Assembly (NCBI GenBank): GCA_018435055.1 | Contig: JAHDOA010000006.1 | Location: 51,788-115,787, forward strand | DNA from: Pelotomaculum sp. | Lineage (GTDB): Bacteria > Bacillota > Desulfotomaculia > Desulfotomaculales > Pelotomaculaceae | Reading direction: 5' to 3' | Length of the DNA: 64,000 nt | In this document: piece after piece, positions 1-9,356 of the stretch | How positions within the stretch are numbered: position 1 is the first letter of the stretch | Layout: each line of letters begins with the position of its first letter | The notes under the pieces: generated by a model | The model's database searches: none | What the model was told of the DNA's origin: nothing | Seen by the model: only the letters and a program-made list of their open reading frames with translations | Made by a program: the position numbers and the translations under genes

Positions 1-2
1 TG

Positions 3-389
3 CCCGGCAGCATCGAATCGAACCCTGAAATGTTCCAGAAGTTCACCAACGCCATTTATAAAGCACAGCTGTGGATAAGCGCACACAGCGCCGAAGAAGC
101 AGCAGAGGCCGCCGCCGGCTTTTTTCCGAACTTGGACAAAGCAGTTTTGTTGAACTCTATCCGGCGTTACCAGTCACTGGGCGTTTGGGCCGCCAACCCG
201 GTAATTACAAAGGAATCATACGAAAGATTCCACAGGGCGGCAAAAAATGCCGGGGAAATCGCCGGTCCAATCCCCTATGAGTCAATAGTTATAAATGATT
301 TTGCCCTGAACGCGGTGCAGAATGTGGTTTATGTGCCAGAGGAAGAAAAAGAAAGCAAAAATATCTTCCAACGGATTTTAGGCAGATAA
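3..389 (+). CDS. ABC transporter substrate-binding protein, C-terminal part
   Basis: The reading frame is open to the left edge of the window, so this is the last ~128 residues of a longer protein. The sequence has the helical C-terminal lobe pattern of SsuA/TauA/NMT1-type solute-binding proteins: NPEMFQKF, then KAQLWISAHSAEEAAE, then RRYQSLGVWA, then FALNAV. Proteins of this family capture nitrate, sulfonate, taurine or thiamine precursors outside the membrane and deliver them to an ABC permease. The substrate cannot be told from this part. The tail is lysine- and glutamate-rich. No clear terminator follows and the next gene starts about 150 bases on. The family call rests on general pattern recognition. 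Confidence 0.65.
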   Translation, partial: PGSIESNPEMFQKFTNAIYKAQLWISAHSAEEAAEAAAGFFPNLDKAVLLNSIRRYQSLGVWAANPVITKESYERFHRAAKNAGEIAGPIPYESIVINDFALNAVQNVVYVPEEEKESKNIFQRILGR

Positions 390-537
390 AAGTAAATCTG
401 TTAAAGTTGCCCGCAAGGTTTTGGTATTAGTGGGCTCTAAATTTTTGGCCTGGTGATCCCCCGTAAAAGCGTGGTTTTTATTATGTATTAATTAAGGCCG
501 CGCAGAAAACAATATAAAAAAATACGGAGGTATCAAA

Positions 538-1179
538 ATGAGAAAAATATTAGTTATTGTCCTGCTGCTTTGTCTCAGCCTCAGCGCCGGATGCGGAGTT
601 CTGCAACGACCGGCGCCGGCGCCGGAACCCACGCCATCGGTGATCCCGGAGATGTCAAAATTAGGCTTTAGCCCGGTCGATTTAAATAAAGCGCCCGACG
701 TAATCAAAAACATCGCCTCCGACATTGCCAAAAAAGAGGCGGTCACCTGGGCCCAGGCCGATGGGACCAACTATATCCTCGCCAGCGTTGGGGAGAATAC
801 AAGATACAAAATTGAAATCACTGATGTAATCCAGAAGGTGCCAGCCCCGGACTTTATCTGGCTCGAGGTTAAGGGCAAATATGTGAGCGCCGTGGATGGC
901 GACAAAAGCGGACCTGTTACGGTAGTCAGTCTGAACCAGCCCAACAAGACTATAAACGGGGCGGGGTTTGAAATAGTCAAGGAGACGGCGGCGCCGTCCG
1001 CGCCTGCCCCCGCGGCGCAAACCCCGGCGCCGGCAGCCAAGACACCAAAAGCCGCACCGGCGCCAGCGCCTTCTGGCGGGCCGGATAAAACGACTGCCGA
1101 ACAAGGTAAAACAACTACAGACCAGACTAAAAATACACAGCCGTCCGAGAGTAATTCAGAAAACAAAAATGCCAAGTAA
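538..1179 (+). CDS. putative lipoprotein with Pro/Ala-rich tail
   Basis: Encodes 213 residues. The N-terminus is a short basic stretch, a hydrophobic core and a lipobox LSAGC with the cysteine near residue 19, so the protein is predicted to be lipid-anchored outside the membrane. Residues ~40-145 look like a folded domain with beta-strand character (RYKIEITDVI, FIWLEVKGKYVSAVDG). From ~150 the sequence becomes low-complexity Ala/Pro and then Thr/Lys/Asn/Ser-rich, as in wall-spanning linkers. A strong GGAGG site lies 8 bases before the ATG. I do not recognise the folded domain, and no partner is obvious. A transport or envelope role is only a guess from its position after a binding protein. 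Confidence 0.7.
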   Translation: MRKILVIVLLLCLSLSAGCGVLQRPAPAPEPTPSVIPEMSKLGFSPVDLNKAPDVIKNIASDIAKKEAVTWAQADGTNYILASVGENTRYKIEITDVIQKVPAPDFIWLEVKGKYVSAVDGDKSGPVTVVSLNQPNKTINGAGFEIVKETAAPSAPAPAAQTPAPAAKTPKAAPAPAPSGGPDKTTAEQGKTTTDQTKNTQPSESNSENKNAK

Positions 1180-1519
1180 GCGCTTGAACAAATACTTATC
1201 CCAGGGCAAATAGCCCTTGGATTAAGTCTGTAACAGAAGACAACAACTGCGGAACAAATTCGCTTGCGGTGACCTGCAGGCTTACAACCCGGCTTAAGGT
1301 TCGTCCCTTAAAATTGTCCGAACTCATTCCCCCCCCGGACTTGGTCAAACTCGCCCAGCACTCAGGCATATTTTTTATTAGCCATATCTACAAGTTTCAC
1401 ACTGCATAATCCCCTTAACAATAAAAAGAGGCGGGATAAATCCCGCCCTACAATTTTGGCATATGTCACCATTTCATTTACATTAAGATCAATCAGGGGA
1501 ATATAACACATGCCGGCGG
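1180..1519. other. intergenic region with a diverged repeat
   Basis: No convincing gene. A stem of AGGGC/GCCCT near 1200-1220 follows the lipoprotein but lacks a T tract. Positions 1254-1303 resemble 32852-32901 with scattered mismatches and one small offset. The minus-strand terminator of the ysxC operon lies at 1421-1450. Confidence 0.5.
1421..1450 (-). terminator. rho-independent terminator after ysxC
   Basis: On the minus strand a perfect GGCGGGA/TCCCGCC stem with a 4-base loop is followed by TCTTTTTATTG. It lies about 70 bases downstream of the ysxC stop and would end the lon-ysxC transcript. Confidence 0.75.
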
Positions 1520-2128
1520 CTAACGGCCGAGGTCCAACGACTCATTTCCCACCCAGCGGCAAATTATCTCCAGCAGTTCCTCCCGTCCCTGGCCGGTTTC
1601 GGCAGAGAAAGGCACCAGCCGGTCCCCTTCCGCCAGAGGCAGGGCGGCGCGGATGACTTTTAAGGACTGCAACAGCCTGGAACGGGAATTTTTATCCGCC
1701 TTCGTAGCCACGACCACGGCGTTTACACCACGGCTCTTCAGCCAGCCGTACATTTGGATATCCTGGGCGGTAGGCGGGTGCCGGCTGTCTATCAGCAGCA
1801 CGACGCCTTGCAGGTTTTTTCTGGTCAGCAGGTAGTCTTCCACCATTTTGCGCCAGCTTTCCTTTTCCCGTAGCGAGACTTTGGCGTAACCGTAGCCGGG
1901 CAAATCAACCAGGTGAAAAACGCCGTTAACCATGAAAAAATTGATCAGGCGGGTGCGGCCGGGGGTGTTGCTGGTGCGCGCCAGCCCTTTCCTGTTGACA
2001 AGTTTGTTTAATAGTGAAGACTTCCCTACATTAGAACGCCCGGCCAGGGCAATTTCTGGAAGCCCCCCGGCCGGGTAGTCAGCAATTTTAACCGCACTGG
2101 TAACAAATTCGGCGCCTGTTATTTTCAT
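1520..2128 (-). CDS. ysxC: ribosome biogenesis GTPase YsxC/EngB
   Basis: Encodes 202 residues, the usual length. The GTPase motifs are in order: G1 GRSNVGKSS at ~30-38, G2 threonine in the NTPGRT segment at ~55, G3 DLPGYG at ~75, and G4 TKADK at ~141, with SAE as G5 near 175. In Bacillus this essential GTPase acts in late assembly of the 50S ribosomal subunit. Its ATG overlaps the lon stop codon in an ATGA arrangement, so translation is probably coupled. The lon-ysxC order is conserved in many Firmicutes. Confidence 0.95.
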   Translation of the reverse strand: MKITGAEFVTSAVKIADYPAGGLPEIALAGRSNVGKSSLLNKLVNRKGLARTSNTPGRTRLINFFMVNGVFHLVDLPGYGYAKVSLREKESWRKMVEDYLLTRKNLQGVVLLIDSRHPPTAQDIQMYGWLKSRGVNAVVVATKADKNSRSRLLQSLKVIRAALPLAEGDRLVPFSAETGQGREELLEIICRWVGNESLDLGR

Positions 2129-4542
2129 GAAGGAATCAGGGTACCCCCCTCGTTTACTACGGCCGGCGTATAAGCCGGCGGCTGCGGCATGACCGGCGCG
2201 TCAGCCGTCATGGGCGCCGGCACATACTCCCTTTCAATAAGAGCCGTTTCCAGCACCTGGTCCATGTGGTCAACCAGGATAAATTTCATTTTGTCCTTGA
2301 CCTTTTTCGGGATCTCATCTAAATCCTTTTTATTATCTTTGGGCAGAACCACGGTTTTTATCCCCGCCCGGTGGGCTGCCAGCACTTTTTCCTTGACCCC
2401 GCCAACCGGCAGGACCCTGCCGCGCAGGGTGATTTCCCCGGTCATCGCCACATCATGGCGCACCTTCCGGCCGGTAATGGCCGAAGCGAGGGCGGAGGCC
2501 ATAGTTATGCCGGCGGAAGGACCGTCCTTGGGAATCGCCCCTTCCGGGATGTGGATGTGGATGTCCTGCTTGTCATATAAGTCTTCGTCAATGTCTAATT
2601 CACCGCCGCGGCTGCGCACATAACTGTACCCGGCCTGGGCCGATTCTTTCATCACATCGCCCAGCTTGCCGGTCAGGGTCAGGCGGCCCGTGCCCTTATA
2701 AACAGAGACCTCGATAGCCAGGGTGTCCCCGCCTACTTCCGTCCAGGCCAAACCGGTGGCTACCCCGACCTGGTCATCCAGCTCGGCGACGCCGTAGCGG
2801 AAACGCGGCGAACCCAGGAACTGGTTCAAATTCTGGGCGGTCACATGGAGCTTCTTGATCTTGTCGGCGACGACCTGGCGCGCGGTCTTGCGGCAGATCG
2901 TGGCGATCTGTCTTTCCAGGTTGCGCACGCCCGACTCGCGGGTATATTCCCGGATTATCCTCCGGATGGTGTTTTCAGACACCCGCAGCATTTCTTTAGT
3001 GAGACCGTGTTCTTTTATTTGCTTCGGCAGCAGGTGCCTGACGGCGATCTGCACTTTTTCCTCTTCTGTGTACCCCGACAGGTAAATTATCTCCATCCTG
3101 TCCTGCAGGGGACGGGGAATATTTTGCTGCACATTGGCCGTAGTGATGAACATCACGTTGGACAGGTCAAAAGGCGCCTCGATGTAGTGGTCGCTGAAAG
3201 TATTGTTCTGCTCCGGGTCGAGCACCTCCAGGAGCGCCGCTGACGGGTCCCCGCGAAAGTCCATACTCATCTTGTCGACTTCATCCAGCAAAAAGACCGG
3301 GTTTTTGGAACCGGCCTGGCGGATGCCCTGGATAATCCGGCCGGGCATGGCGCCGACATAGGTGCGCCGGTGGCCGCGGATTTCCGCCTCGTCCCTTACC
3401 CCGCCGAGTGACATGCGGATAAATTTACGTTCCAGGGCGCGGGCAATAGAGCGGCCCAGGGAGGTTTTACCCACACCCGGCGGCCCCACGAAGCAAATAA
3501 TCGGCCCCTTCATTTTTTTGGCCAGCTTGCGGATGGCCAGGTATTCTAAGATGCGCTCCTTAACTGTTTTTAAGCCGTAATGGTCTTCCTCCAGGATGCC
3601 CTCCGCCGCTTTCAGGTCCAGACGATCTCTTGTTCCCTTATTCCAGGGCAGCGCCAGCAGCCAGTCCAGGTAGTTGCGCACGACTGCCGCCTCGGCGGCC
3701 ATCGGAGGCATCTTTTCCAGGCGCTCCACTTCCTTCAGCGCCTTCTCCTCCACCTCTTTCGGGAATTTGGCCTTAGCAATTTTTTCCCGCAGCTCTTCAC
3801 CTTCGGCCATGCGCTCGTCTTTTTCGCCCAGTTCCTTCTGGATGGCCTTCATCTGCTCGCGCAGGTAATATTCCTTCTGGGTTTTTTCCATCTGCTTGCG
3901 CACGCGGATGTTGATCTTGCGCTCGAGCTCGACAATCTCCAGCTCTTTTGCCACTATGGCGCACAGTTTTTCCAATCTCCTGACAATGTCAACAGCCTCC
4001 AGGATACCCTGCTTATCCTCTACACGCAGCGAGAGGTGGGAAGCGATAATATCGGCCAGCCGCCCCGGTTCTTCCAGGTTGACCACCGAAACAACCGTTT
4101 CGGGCGGAATACGCTTTGACAGCTTGACATACTGTTCAAACTGGTATACCAGGCTGCGCATCAAAGCCTCGATCTCACTGTTCTTTTTAAAATCTTCAGA
4201 ATATTGCTCAACTTCTACCTGGAAATACGGCGCGTAAGCTACAAACCGGTTTATTTTAGCCCTGGCAAGCCCCTCGACCAGTACCCGTATTGTCCCGCCG
4301 GGTAGTTTTAAAAGCTGTTTAACTTCAGCGACGGTGCCAATTTGAAAAACATCTTCCGCACCGGGTTCATCAGTCTGGGCTTCTCTCTGGGTAGCCAGAA
4401 AAATGATCCGGTCATGGATCATCGCTTCTTCAATGGCCTGCACCGATTTGGCGCGGCCCACATCCAGGTGTATAACCATATACGGAAAAACAAGCAATCC
4501 CCTTAAGGGTAACAGGGGAAGGACCTTAATTTCCGATTGCAA
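2125..4542 (-). CDS. lon: ATP-dependent protease Lon (LonA type)
   Basis: Encodes 805 residues with the full LonA layout. The N-terminal substrate-binding domain begins [14 protein letters not shown] coiled-coil region follows ([19 protein letters not shown]). The AAA+ domain has Walker [10 protein letters not shown] near 355 and Walker [10 protein letters not shown]. The C-terminal Ser-Lys protease domain has the catalytic serine in DGPSAGIT near 680 and the lysine in [14 protein letters not shown] near 720. Lon degrades misfolded and regulatory proteins in the cytoplasm. The protein ends with a Pro/Ala-rich tail of about 30 residues that is not part of the usual core. It overlaps ysxC by four bases. 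I see no CtsR operator directly upstream. Confidence 0.97.
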   Translation of the reverse strand: MQSEIKVLPLLPLRGLLVFPYMVIHLDVGRAKSVQAIEEAMIHDRIIFLATQREAQTDEPGAEDVFQIGTVAEVKQLLKLPGGTIRVLVEGLARAKINRFVAYAPYFQVEVEQYSEDFKKNSEIEALMRSLVYQFEQYVKLSKRIPPETVVSVVNLEEPGRLADIIASHLSLRVEDKQGILEAVDIVRRLEKLCAIVAKELEIVELERKINIRVRKQMEKTQKEYYLREQMKAIQKELGEKDERMAEGEELREKIAKAKFPKEVEEKALKEVERLEKMPPMAAEAAVVRNYLDWLLALPWNKGTRDRLDLKAAEGILEEDHYGLKTVKERILEYLAIRKLAKKMKGPIICFVGPPGVGKTSLGRSIARALERKFIRMSLGGVRDEAEIRGHRRTYVGAMPGRIIQGIRQAGSKNPVFLLDEVDKMSMDFRGDPSAALLEVLDPEQNNTFSDHYIEAPFDLSNVMFITTANVQQNIPRPLQDRMEIIYLSGYTEEEKVQIAVRHLLPKQIKEHGLTKEMLRVSENTIRRIIREYTRESGVRNLERQIATICRKTARQVVADKIKKLHVTAQNLNQFLGSPRFRYGVAELDDQVGVATGLAWTEVGGDTLAIEVSVYKGTGRLTLTGKLGDVMKESAQAGYSYVRSRGGELDIDEDLYDKQDIHIHIPEGAIPKDGPSAGITMASALASAITGRKVRHDVAMTGEITLRGRVLPVGGVKEKVLAAHRAGIKTVVLPKDNKKDLDEIPKKVKDKMKFILVDHMDQVLETALIEREYVPAPMTADAPVMPQPPAYTPAVVNEGGTLIPS

Positions 4543-4650
4543 AGCTGCACCCCCTTTTCTATATTGTGTTATTTATTAGTGCAGTTATATACAGATTCAT
4601 TCTATCATAAATGTTAAAAATACCGCTATAGCAATAATTACCGCGAATAG

Positions 4651-4675
4651 TACAAACCCGGCCTCTGCCGGGTTT
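4651..4675 (-). terminator. terminator after lonB
   Basis: A perfect 9-bp stem AAACCCGGC/GCCGGGTTT with a 4-base loop lies about 75 bases downstream of the lonB stop. The T tract is short on the minus strand, so this is a likely rather than certain terminator. It separates lonB from lon. Confidence 0.6.
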
Positions 4676-4747
4676 TAGGAGAAGTTGCGTGTGACGTACA
4701 AAGATTTTCTTGAAATTAGTGATGTTATACATGTTTTCTTGATATGA

Positions 4748-6463
4748 TTATGAAATGGTTTGCCCTGAGCCAAAACCGGCGCTCAGTATATCCAGCGGGG
4801 TCGGCGTATTTAATCCCAGTTTTCTCCCTTTTGTCTTCTTAATTAAAGCAGCGCGGAATACCTCTTCCAGCCTTTCCACCGGAACCACTTTAATTCCCTG
4901 TAATTCCTTAAAAAGATCCTGATAATTTTCTGCCGGTATCACTACCTTTGAGGCGCCGGCCTGGCGCGCCGCCTCAACCTTGGCTCCCACCCCGCCGACG
5001 GGCCTCACCAAGCCGCGTATAGATATTTCTCCCGTCATGGCTACCCTGTTGTCAACGGGAACACCCGTGATTGCCGAATAAATGGCCGTGGCTATGGTAA
5101 TGCCGGCGGATGGTCCGTCGGCAGGAGCGCCGCCCGGAAAATTCACATGCAGATCATAGTCGCGGGGGTCTATCTCCATTGTCCGCCTTAGTACGGTCAG
5201 AACATTTTCCACCGAACTTTTAGCCATGCTTTTACGCCGCACTGTCCGGCCGCCGCCACCGATCTCTTCCTCGTCGACCATACCGGTTACTGTAAGCCGG
5301 CCCTGTCCGTGCGCCGCGGGAATGGCATTGGCTTCCACCTCCAGCAGTATACCCAGGTTCGGCCCATAAACAGCCAGGCCGTTAACCACGCCCACCTGCG
5401 GCCGTGGCGGGATTTTTTTCTCCGGCCTGGGCGTGTACTGGCCGCTCTGGATCACCCATTCAATGTCGGCGGCGCAAATTTCTTTTCTGGCCTCAGTAAT
5501 GGCAATCCCGGCCGCAATCTGAATAATATTAACGGCCTCACGCCCGTTAGTAGCGTATTTTTTGACTACATCCAGGGCGCCCGGCTGGAGCGGGATGTTT
5601 ATTTTGTCTGAGGCGTTTTTAGCTATTTTTTCAATCTCGTCAGGCAGGAGCTGGCGAAAATATATCTCCAGGCAGCGCGAACGGATGGCGGGAGATATAT
5701 GCTCGGCATCCCTGGTGGTAGCCCCCACCATGCGGAAATCAGCCGGCAGCCCGTTTTGGAAAATATCGTGGATATGGCTTGGGATGTTGTGGTCTTCCGA
5801 GCTGTAATAGGCGCTTTCCAGGATTACTTTGCGGTCCTCCATTACTTTCAGCAGCTTATTCAGCTGAATGGGATGGAGTTCCCCGATCTCATCGATAAAC
5901 AACATGCCTCCGTGGGCCTTCGTCACCGCGCCCGCTTTGGGCTGGGGAATGCCCGCGATCCCCAGCGGCCCGGCGCCCTGGTAAATTGGATCATGCACAG
6001 AGCCGATCAGCGGGTCGGCAATACCGCGTTCGTCAAAACGCGCCGTGGTAGCGTCTATCTCCACAAAACTGGCGTCAGGCCTGAATGGCGAGCAGGAATT
6101 CTTTTTGGCCTCTTCCATCACCAGCCTGGCGGCGGCAGTTTTTCCCACACCGGGCGGCCCATAGATAATCACGTGCTGCGGGTTAGGGCCGCAGAGAGCT
6201 GCCCGCAGTGCTTTTAAGCCCTCTGCCTGCCCAATGACCTCAGAAAAACTGGCCGGGCGTGTTTTTTCAGAAAGCGGTTCGGTTAACGATATGGAACGCA
6301 TTCTCTGCAGTTTCTCAATTTCTTTTCTGGACTCTTTTTCTACCGCGGTCTTGCTCCCATTTTGCGCCTTGAGTAAATTCCAAAAATAAAGGCCGATGAT
6401 CACAGCGAAAAAAACCTGAATAAATGTTAGAAAACTTCCTAGACCAGTAGGAAATTCCCCCAT
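4748..6463 (-). CDS. lonB: sporulation-type ATP-dependent protease LonB
   Basis: Encodes 571 residues. One hydrophobic segment at ~10-30 (FLTFIQVFFAVIIGLYFW) replaces the large LonA N-domain and should anchor the protein to the membrane. The ATPase part has Walker [11 protein letters not shown] at ~101-110 and MLFIDEIGEL as Walker B. The protease part has the Ser motif DGPSAGIT and the Lys in GGVGAKVEAARQAGA. In Bacillus, LonB is made in the forespore under sigma-F, so it marks a spore former. The ATG follows a strong AAGGAGGAG site. I could not confidently place a sigma-F promoter in the 340-base upstream gap. Confidence 0.93.
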   Translation of the reverse strand: MGEFPTGLGSFLTFIQVFFAVIIGLYFWNLLKAQNGSKTAVEKESRKEIEKLQRMRSISLTEPLSEKTRPASFSEVIGQAEGLKALRAALCGPNPQHVIIYGPPGVGKTAAARLVMEEAKKNSCSPFRPDASFVEIDATTARFDERGIADPLIGSVHDPIYQGAGPLGIAGIPQPKAGAVTKAHGGMLFIDEIGELHPIQLNKLLKVMEDRKVILESAYYSSEDHNIPSHIHDIFQNGLPADFRMVGATTRDAEHISPAIRSRCLEIYFRQLLPDEIEKIAKNASDKINIPLQPGALDVVKKYATNGREAVNIIQIAAGIAITEARKEICAADIEWVIQSGQYTPRPEKKIPPRPQVGVVNGLAVYGPNLGILLEVEANAIPAAHGQGRLTVTGMVDEEEIGGGGRTVRRKSMAKSSVENVLTVLRRTMEIDPRDYDLHVNFPGGAPADGPSAGITIATAIYSAITGVPVDNRVAMTGEISIRGLVRPVGGVGAKVEAARQAGASKVVIPAENYQDLFKELQGIKVVPVERLEEVFRAALIKKTKGRKLGLNTPTPLDILSAGFGSGQTIS

Positions 6464-6806
6464 TTTCTGTCTCCTCCTTAAGGATGGTTCTAACCTTTAG
6501 TATTGCTAAGTTTTTTATATTTTAACCCTGCCCCGGGCGAATATGTAAAAAGAAAATTCATGTTCAAAAACAGGGATAAAATACTTGTACTATTGTTTCA
6601 GCATGATCGCAAATATTGTACTATAGTCACACCCTGCGTGTTTTCATTGTACCTATGACCATAGACAACCTTGCCATATATATATATAATTATTACAAAT
6701 TGCTTATGCGCCTATTGAAAAGACTTATTAAAGGTGGTGTTGCAAAACCGGATTATTATAGAATGTTTTGTTCTTATTGTAGTATTTTTTTGGGGGGATA
6801 GAGAAT
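6464..6806. other. divergent intergenic region lonB / permease
   Basis: AT-rich spacer between two divergent genes, with a (TA)n run near 6676-6690. It must carry promoters for both genes, but I see no unambiguous -35/-10 pair. The GGGGGG ribosome site of the permease is at its right end. Confidence 0.4.
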
Positions 6807-7397
6807 ATGTCGAAAAATGTTTATGAGATTAAAGAATCCAGCATTGCTGATCCCGGCCCGCTTGGTCTGGCTTGTTTTGCCCTGACTACTTTTTGCCTGA
6901 GCATGGTCAACGCCGGCCTGGTTGACAAAGCAGCCACCATCGTGGTGATTGCCCTGGCCCTGATTTATGGCGGGACTACCCAAATTCTGGCCGGCATGTG
7001 GGAATTTAAGAAAAACAACGTGTTCGGCGCTACCGCTTTTTCGTCGTACGGCGCGTTCTGGATATCTTTAGGTGTATTTGATCTGTTGGCCACATTGGGG
7101 CTGGTAACGGTGCCTGCGCAGGGCGTTTGGCTGTTCCTGCTGGCCTGGACTATTTTTACTTTTTACATGTGGATCGGTAGTTTCGGCACAAACAAAGCCC
7201 TTACTCTAACATTCACGCTGCTGCTTCTGGCGTTCATACTGCTGACCATCGGCGCGGCCGGCAACCACGCGGCCCATACCTGGGGCGGTTATGTCGGCAT
7301 CGCGACGGCCCTGGTCGCCTGGTATACTTCAGCGGCTGGAGTGATCAACACTGTCTACGGGCGGGTTGTTTGTCCGGTAGGCCCCTGCAAAAAATAA
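6807..7397 (+). CDS. acetate uptake transporter, GPR1/FUN34/YaaH (SatP) family
   Basis: Encodes 196 residues with six evident hydrophobic segments. The family signature is present near the N-terminus as DPGPLGLACFALTTF (usually NPAPLGL), followed by GGTTQILAGMWEF and GSFGTNKAL. Known members are proton-coupled acetate or succinate transporters in the inner membrane. The neighbours are minus-strand protease genes, so this gene is a stand-alone insertion between clpX and lonB with its own strong terminator. Uptake or release of acetate would suit an anaerobe that makes or uses acetate, but the substrate is inferred from the family. The start is an ATG behind GGGGGG. Confidence 0.88.
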   Translation: MSKNVYEIKESSIADPGPLGLACFALTTFCLSMVNAGLVDKAATIVVIALALIYGGTTQILAGMWEFKKNNVFGATAFSSYGAFWISLGVFDLLATLGLVTVPAQGVWLFLLAWTIFTFYMWIGSFGTNKALTLTFTLLLLAFILLTIGAAGNHAAHTWGGYVGIATALVAWYTSAAGVINTVYGRVVCPVGPCKK

Positions 7398-7410
7398 ATT
7401 ATTATAATTT

Positions 7411-7445
7411 AAAAAATCCTGACCCTATCCGGTCAGGATTTTTTT
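7411..7445. terminator. bidirectional terminator between permease and clpX
   Basis: A 10-bp stem AATCCTGACC/GGTCAGGATT with a 6-base loop has A-runs on the left and T-runs on the right. It can therefore end both the permease transcript and the convergent tig-clpP-clpX transcript. Confidence 0.85.
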
Positions 7446-7457
7446 ATCGGCCTGGTT

Positions 7458-8708
7458 TTATGCGGTTTCTTCTTTCTTTTTTTTGCGGTCGATGACGATA
7501 GTGTGGGGAGGTTCTTTTTTCCTGATGGTATCACCCGTCACCGTACACTTGGCTATATCCTCACGGGACGGGATGTCATACATGACATCAAGCATGACTT
7601 CCTCCAGAATCGACCGCAGGCCCCTGGCGCCTGTATTGCGTTTAAGCGCCTCCTCTGCCACCGCATTCAAAGCGTCCTGGGAAAAATCAAGGGCCACGCC
7701 GTCCAGTTCAAAAAGCTTCTCATACTGTTTCACCAGGGCGTTTCTCGGTTCAACGAGAATGCGGATCAGGGCTTCCTCATCCAGGGCGTCAAGAGTGACA
7801 ATTATCGGCAGCCTGCCTACAAACTCCGGAATGAGACCGTATTTGAGCAGGTCCTCAGGCAGAATTTTACTCAATATTTCACCGATTCTCTGCTCTTTTC
7901 TGGCCGTAATTTCCGCTCCGAAGCCCATCGCCTTTTTACCAATGCGGTTAAATATAATTTTTTCAATGCCGTCGAAGGCGCCGCCGCAAATAAACAGCAC
8001 GTTCGTAGTGTCCAGCTGGATAAATTCCTGGTGAGGGTGCTTGCGGCCACCCTGAGGTGGTACGCTGGCCACAGTTCCCTCGAGGATTTTCAACAAGGCC
8101 TGCTGAACGCCTTCACCTGAGACATCCCTGGTGATCGACGGGTTCTCAGACTTGCGGGCTATTTTATCAATTTCATCAATGTACACTATCCCTTTTTCAG
8201 CCTTTTCCACATCATAATCAGCGGCTTGAATCAGTTTGAGCAGGATGTTTTCCACATCCTCGCCTACATATCCCGCCTCGGTAAGAGAAGTAGCGTCCGC
8301 AATGGCAAAAGGTACGTTCAAAAGACGCGCCAGCGTTTGCGCCAGAAGCGTTTTACCGCTCCCGGTGGGGCCGAGCATAACGATGTTGCTTTTTTGCAGT
8401 TCCACATCATCGATCTTGCCGCCCAGGTTTATCCTTTTATAGTGGTTGTAAACGGCAACGGACAAGGACTTCTTGGCGCTTTCCTGGCCGATGACGTACT
8501 GATCCAGGATCTCCTTGATTTCCTTGGGCTTGGGTATATCACTAATATCAAGGCAAAGGTCCTCACTCAGTTCTTCCTCAATAATCTCGTTGCACAGCTC
8601 AATGCATTCATCGCAGATATACACGCCAGGGCCCGCGACCAGTTTCTTCACCTGATCCTGAAGCTTGCCACAGAAGGAACACTTCAACTGCCCTTTGTCG
8701 CTAAACAT
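7458..8708 (-). CDS. clpX: ATP-dependent Clp protease, ATP-binding subunit ClpX
   Basis: Encodes 416 residues from the chosen ATG at 8708 (MFSDKGQ), which has a GAGGTGG site six bases before it. An in-frame start 33 bases earlier would add residues unlike the family. The N-terminal zinc domain has CSFCGK and [11 protein letters not shown]+ motifs are Walker A GPTGSGKT near 118 and Walker [10 protein letters not shown]. The [11 protein letters not shown]-loop-like and sensor regions are intact. ClpX unfolds substrates and feeds them to ClpP. It lies 13 bases after clpP on the same strand and is probably co-transcribed with tig and clpP. Confidence 0.96.
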   Translation of the reverse strand: MFSDKGQLKCSFCGKLQDQVKKLVAGPGVYICDECIELCNEIIEEELSEDLCLDISDIPKPKEIKEILDQYVIGQESAKKSLSVAVYNHYKRINLGGKIDDVELQKSNIVMLGPTGSGKTLLAQTLARLLNVPFAIADATSLTEAGYVGEDVENILLKLIQAADYDVEKAEKGIVYIDEIDKIARKSENPSITRDVSGEGVQQALLKILEGTVASVPPQGGRKHPHQEFIQLDTTNVLFICGGAFDGIEKIIFNRIGKKAMGFGAEITARKEQRIGEILSKILPEDLLKYGLIPEFVGRLPIIVTLDALDEEALIRILVEPRNALVKQYEKLFELDGVALDFSQDALNAVAEEALKRNTGARGLRSILEEVMLDVMYDIPSREDIAKCTVTGDTIRKKEPPHTIVIDRKKKKEETA

Positions 8709-8721
8709 ATTTCCACCTCTT

Positions 8722-9312
8722 TTACCTTTGCTTTCTGACATTATAGATCTCGTCTATGAGCCCATATTCTTTAGCCTCCTGAGCCGACATAAAATAGTCG
8801 CGCTCAGTGTCCAGGGCAATCTTATCAAGAGGCTGGCCGGTATGCCTGGACAGTATATCATTCAAAGTGCTTCTCATGCGCAAGATTTCCTTGGCGTGGA
8901 TCTCAATATCACTAGCCTGGCCCTGTACCCCGCCCATAGGCTGGTGAATTAGAATCCGGGAATAAGGCAGCGAATAACGTTTTCCCTTTGTTCCGGCGGC
9001 TAACAGCAGCGAAGCCATGCTGGCCGCCTGGCCGATGCAGATGGTGGCGACCGGGGGACGGACATGCTGCATGGTATCGTAAATGGCCATGCCGGACGTT
9101 ACTACTCCACCGGGGGAGTTAATATAAAACTGAATATCTTTTTCGGGGTCTTCCGCCTCTAAAAACAGCATCTGCGCGATAATTAAATTGGCCACATTAT
9201 CTTCTATGGACCCGCCGAGAAATATAATGCGGTCTTTTAAAAGCCTGGAAAAGATATCGTATGAGCGTTCGCCGCGGTTGGTCTGTTCAACAACAAATGG
9301 TATGAGGTTCAT
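8722..9312 (-). CDS. clpP: ATP-dependent Clp protease proteolytic subunit ClpP
   Basis: Encodes 196 residues, the standard length. The catalytic triad is complete: Ser98 in GQAASMAS, His123 in HQPMGG and Asp172 in ERDYF. The N-terminal axial loop is typical ([22 protein letters not shown]). ClpP forms the double heptamer that degrades substrates delivered by ClpX. It lies between tig and clpX, the conserved Firmicutes order, with a 44-base gap to tig. Confidence 0.97.
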   Translation of the reverse strand: MNLIPFVVEQTNRGERSYDIFSRLLKDRIIFLGGSIEDNVANLIIAQMLFLEAEDPEKDIQFYINSPGGVVTSGMAIYDTMQHVRPPVATICIGQAASMASLLLAAGTKGKRYSLPYSRILIHQPMGGVQGQASDIEIHAKEILRMRSTLNDILSRHTGQPLDKIALDTERDYFMSAQEAKEYGLIDEIYNVRKQR

Positions 9313-9356
9313 TTCAATCTCCTTAAAAAATATTTTTCCAAAGACTTTTCTTAATA

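Noticed and set aside
2189..4237. Several open frames antisense to lon
   Set aside because: They are shadows of a GC-biased conserved gene, with no ribosome sites or family features.
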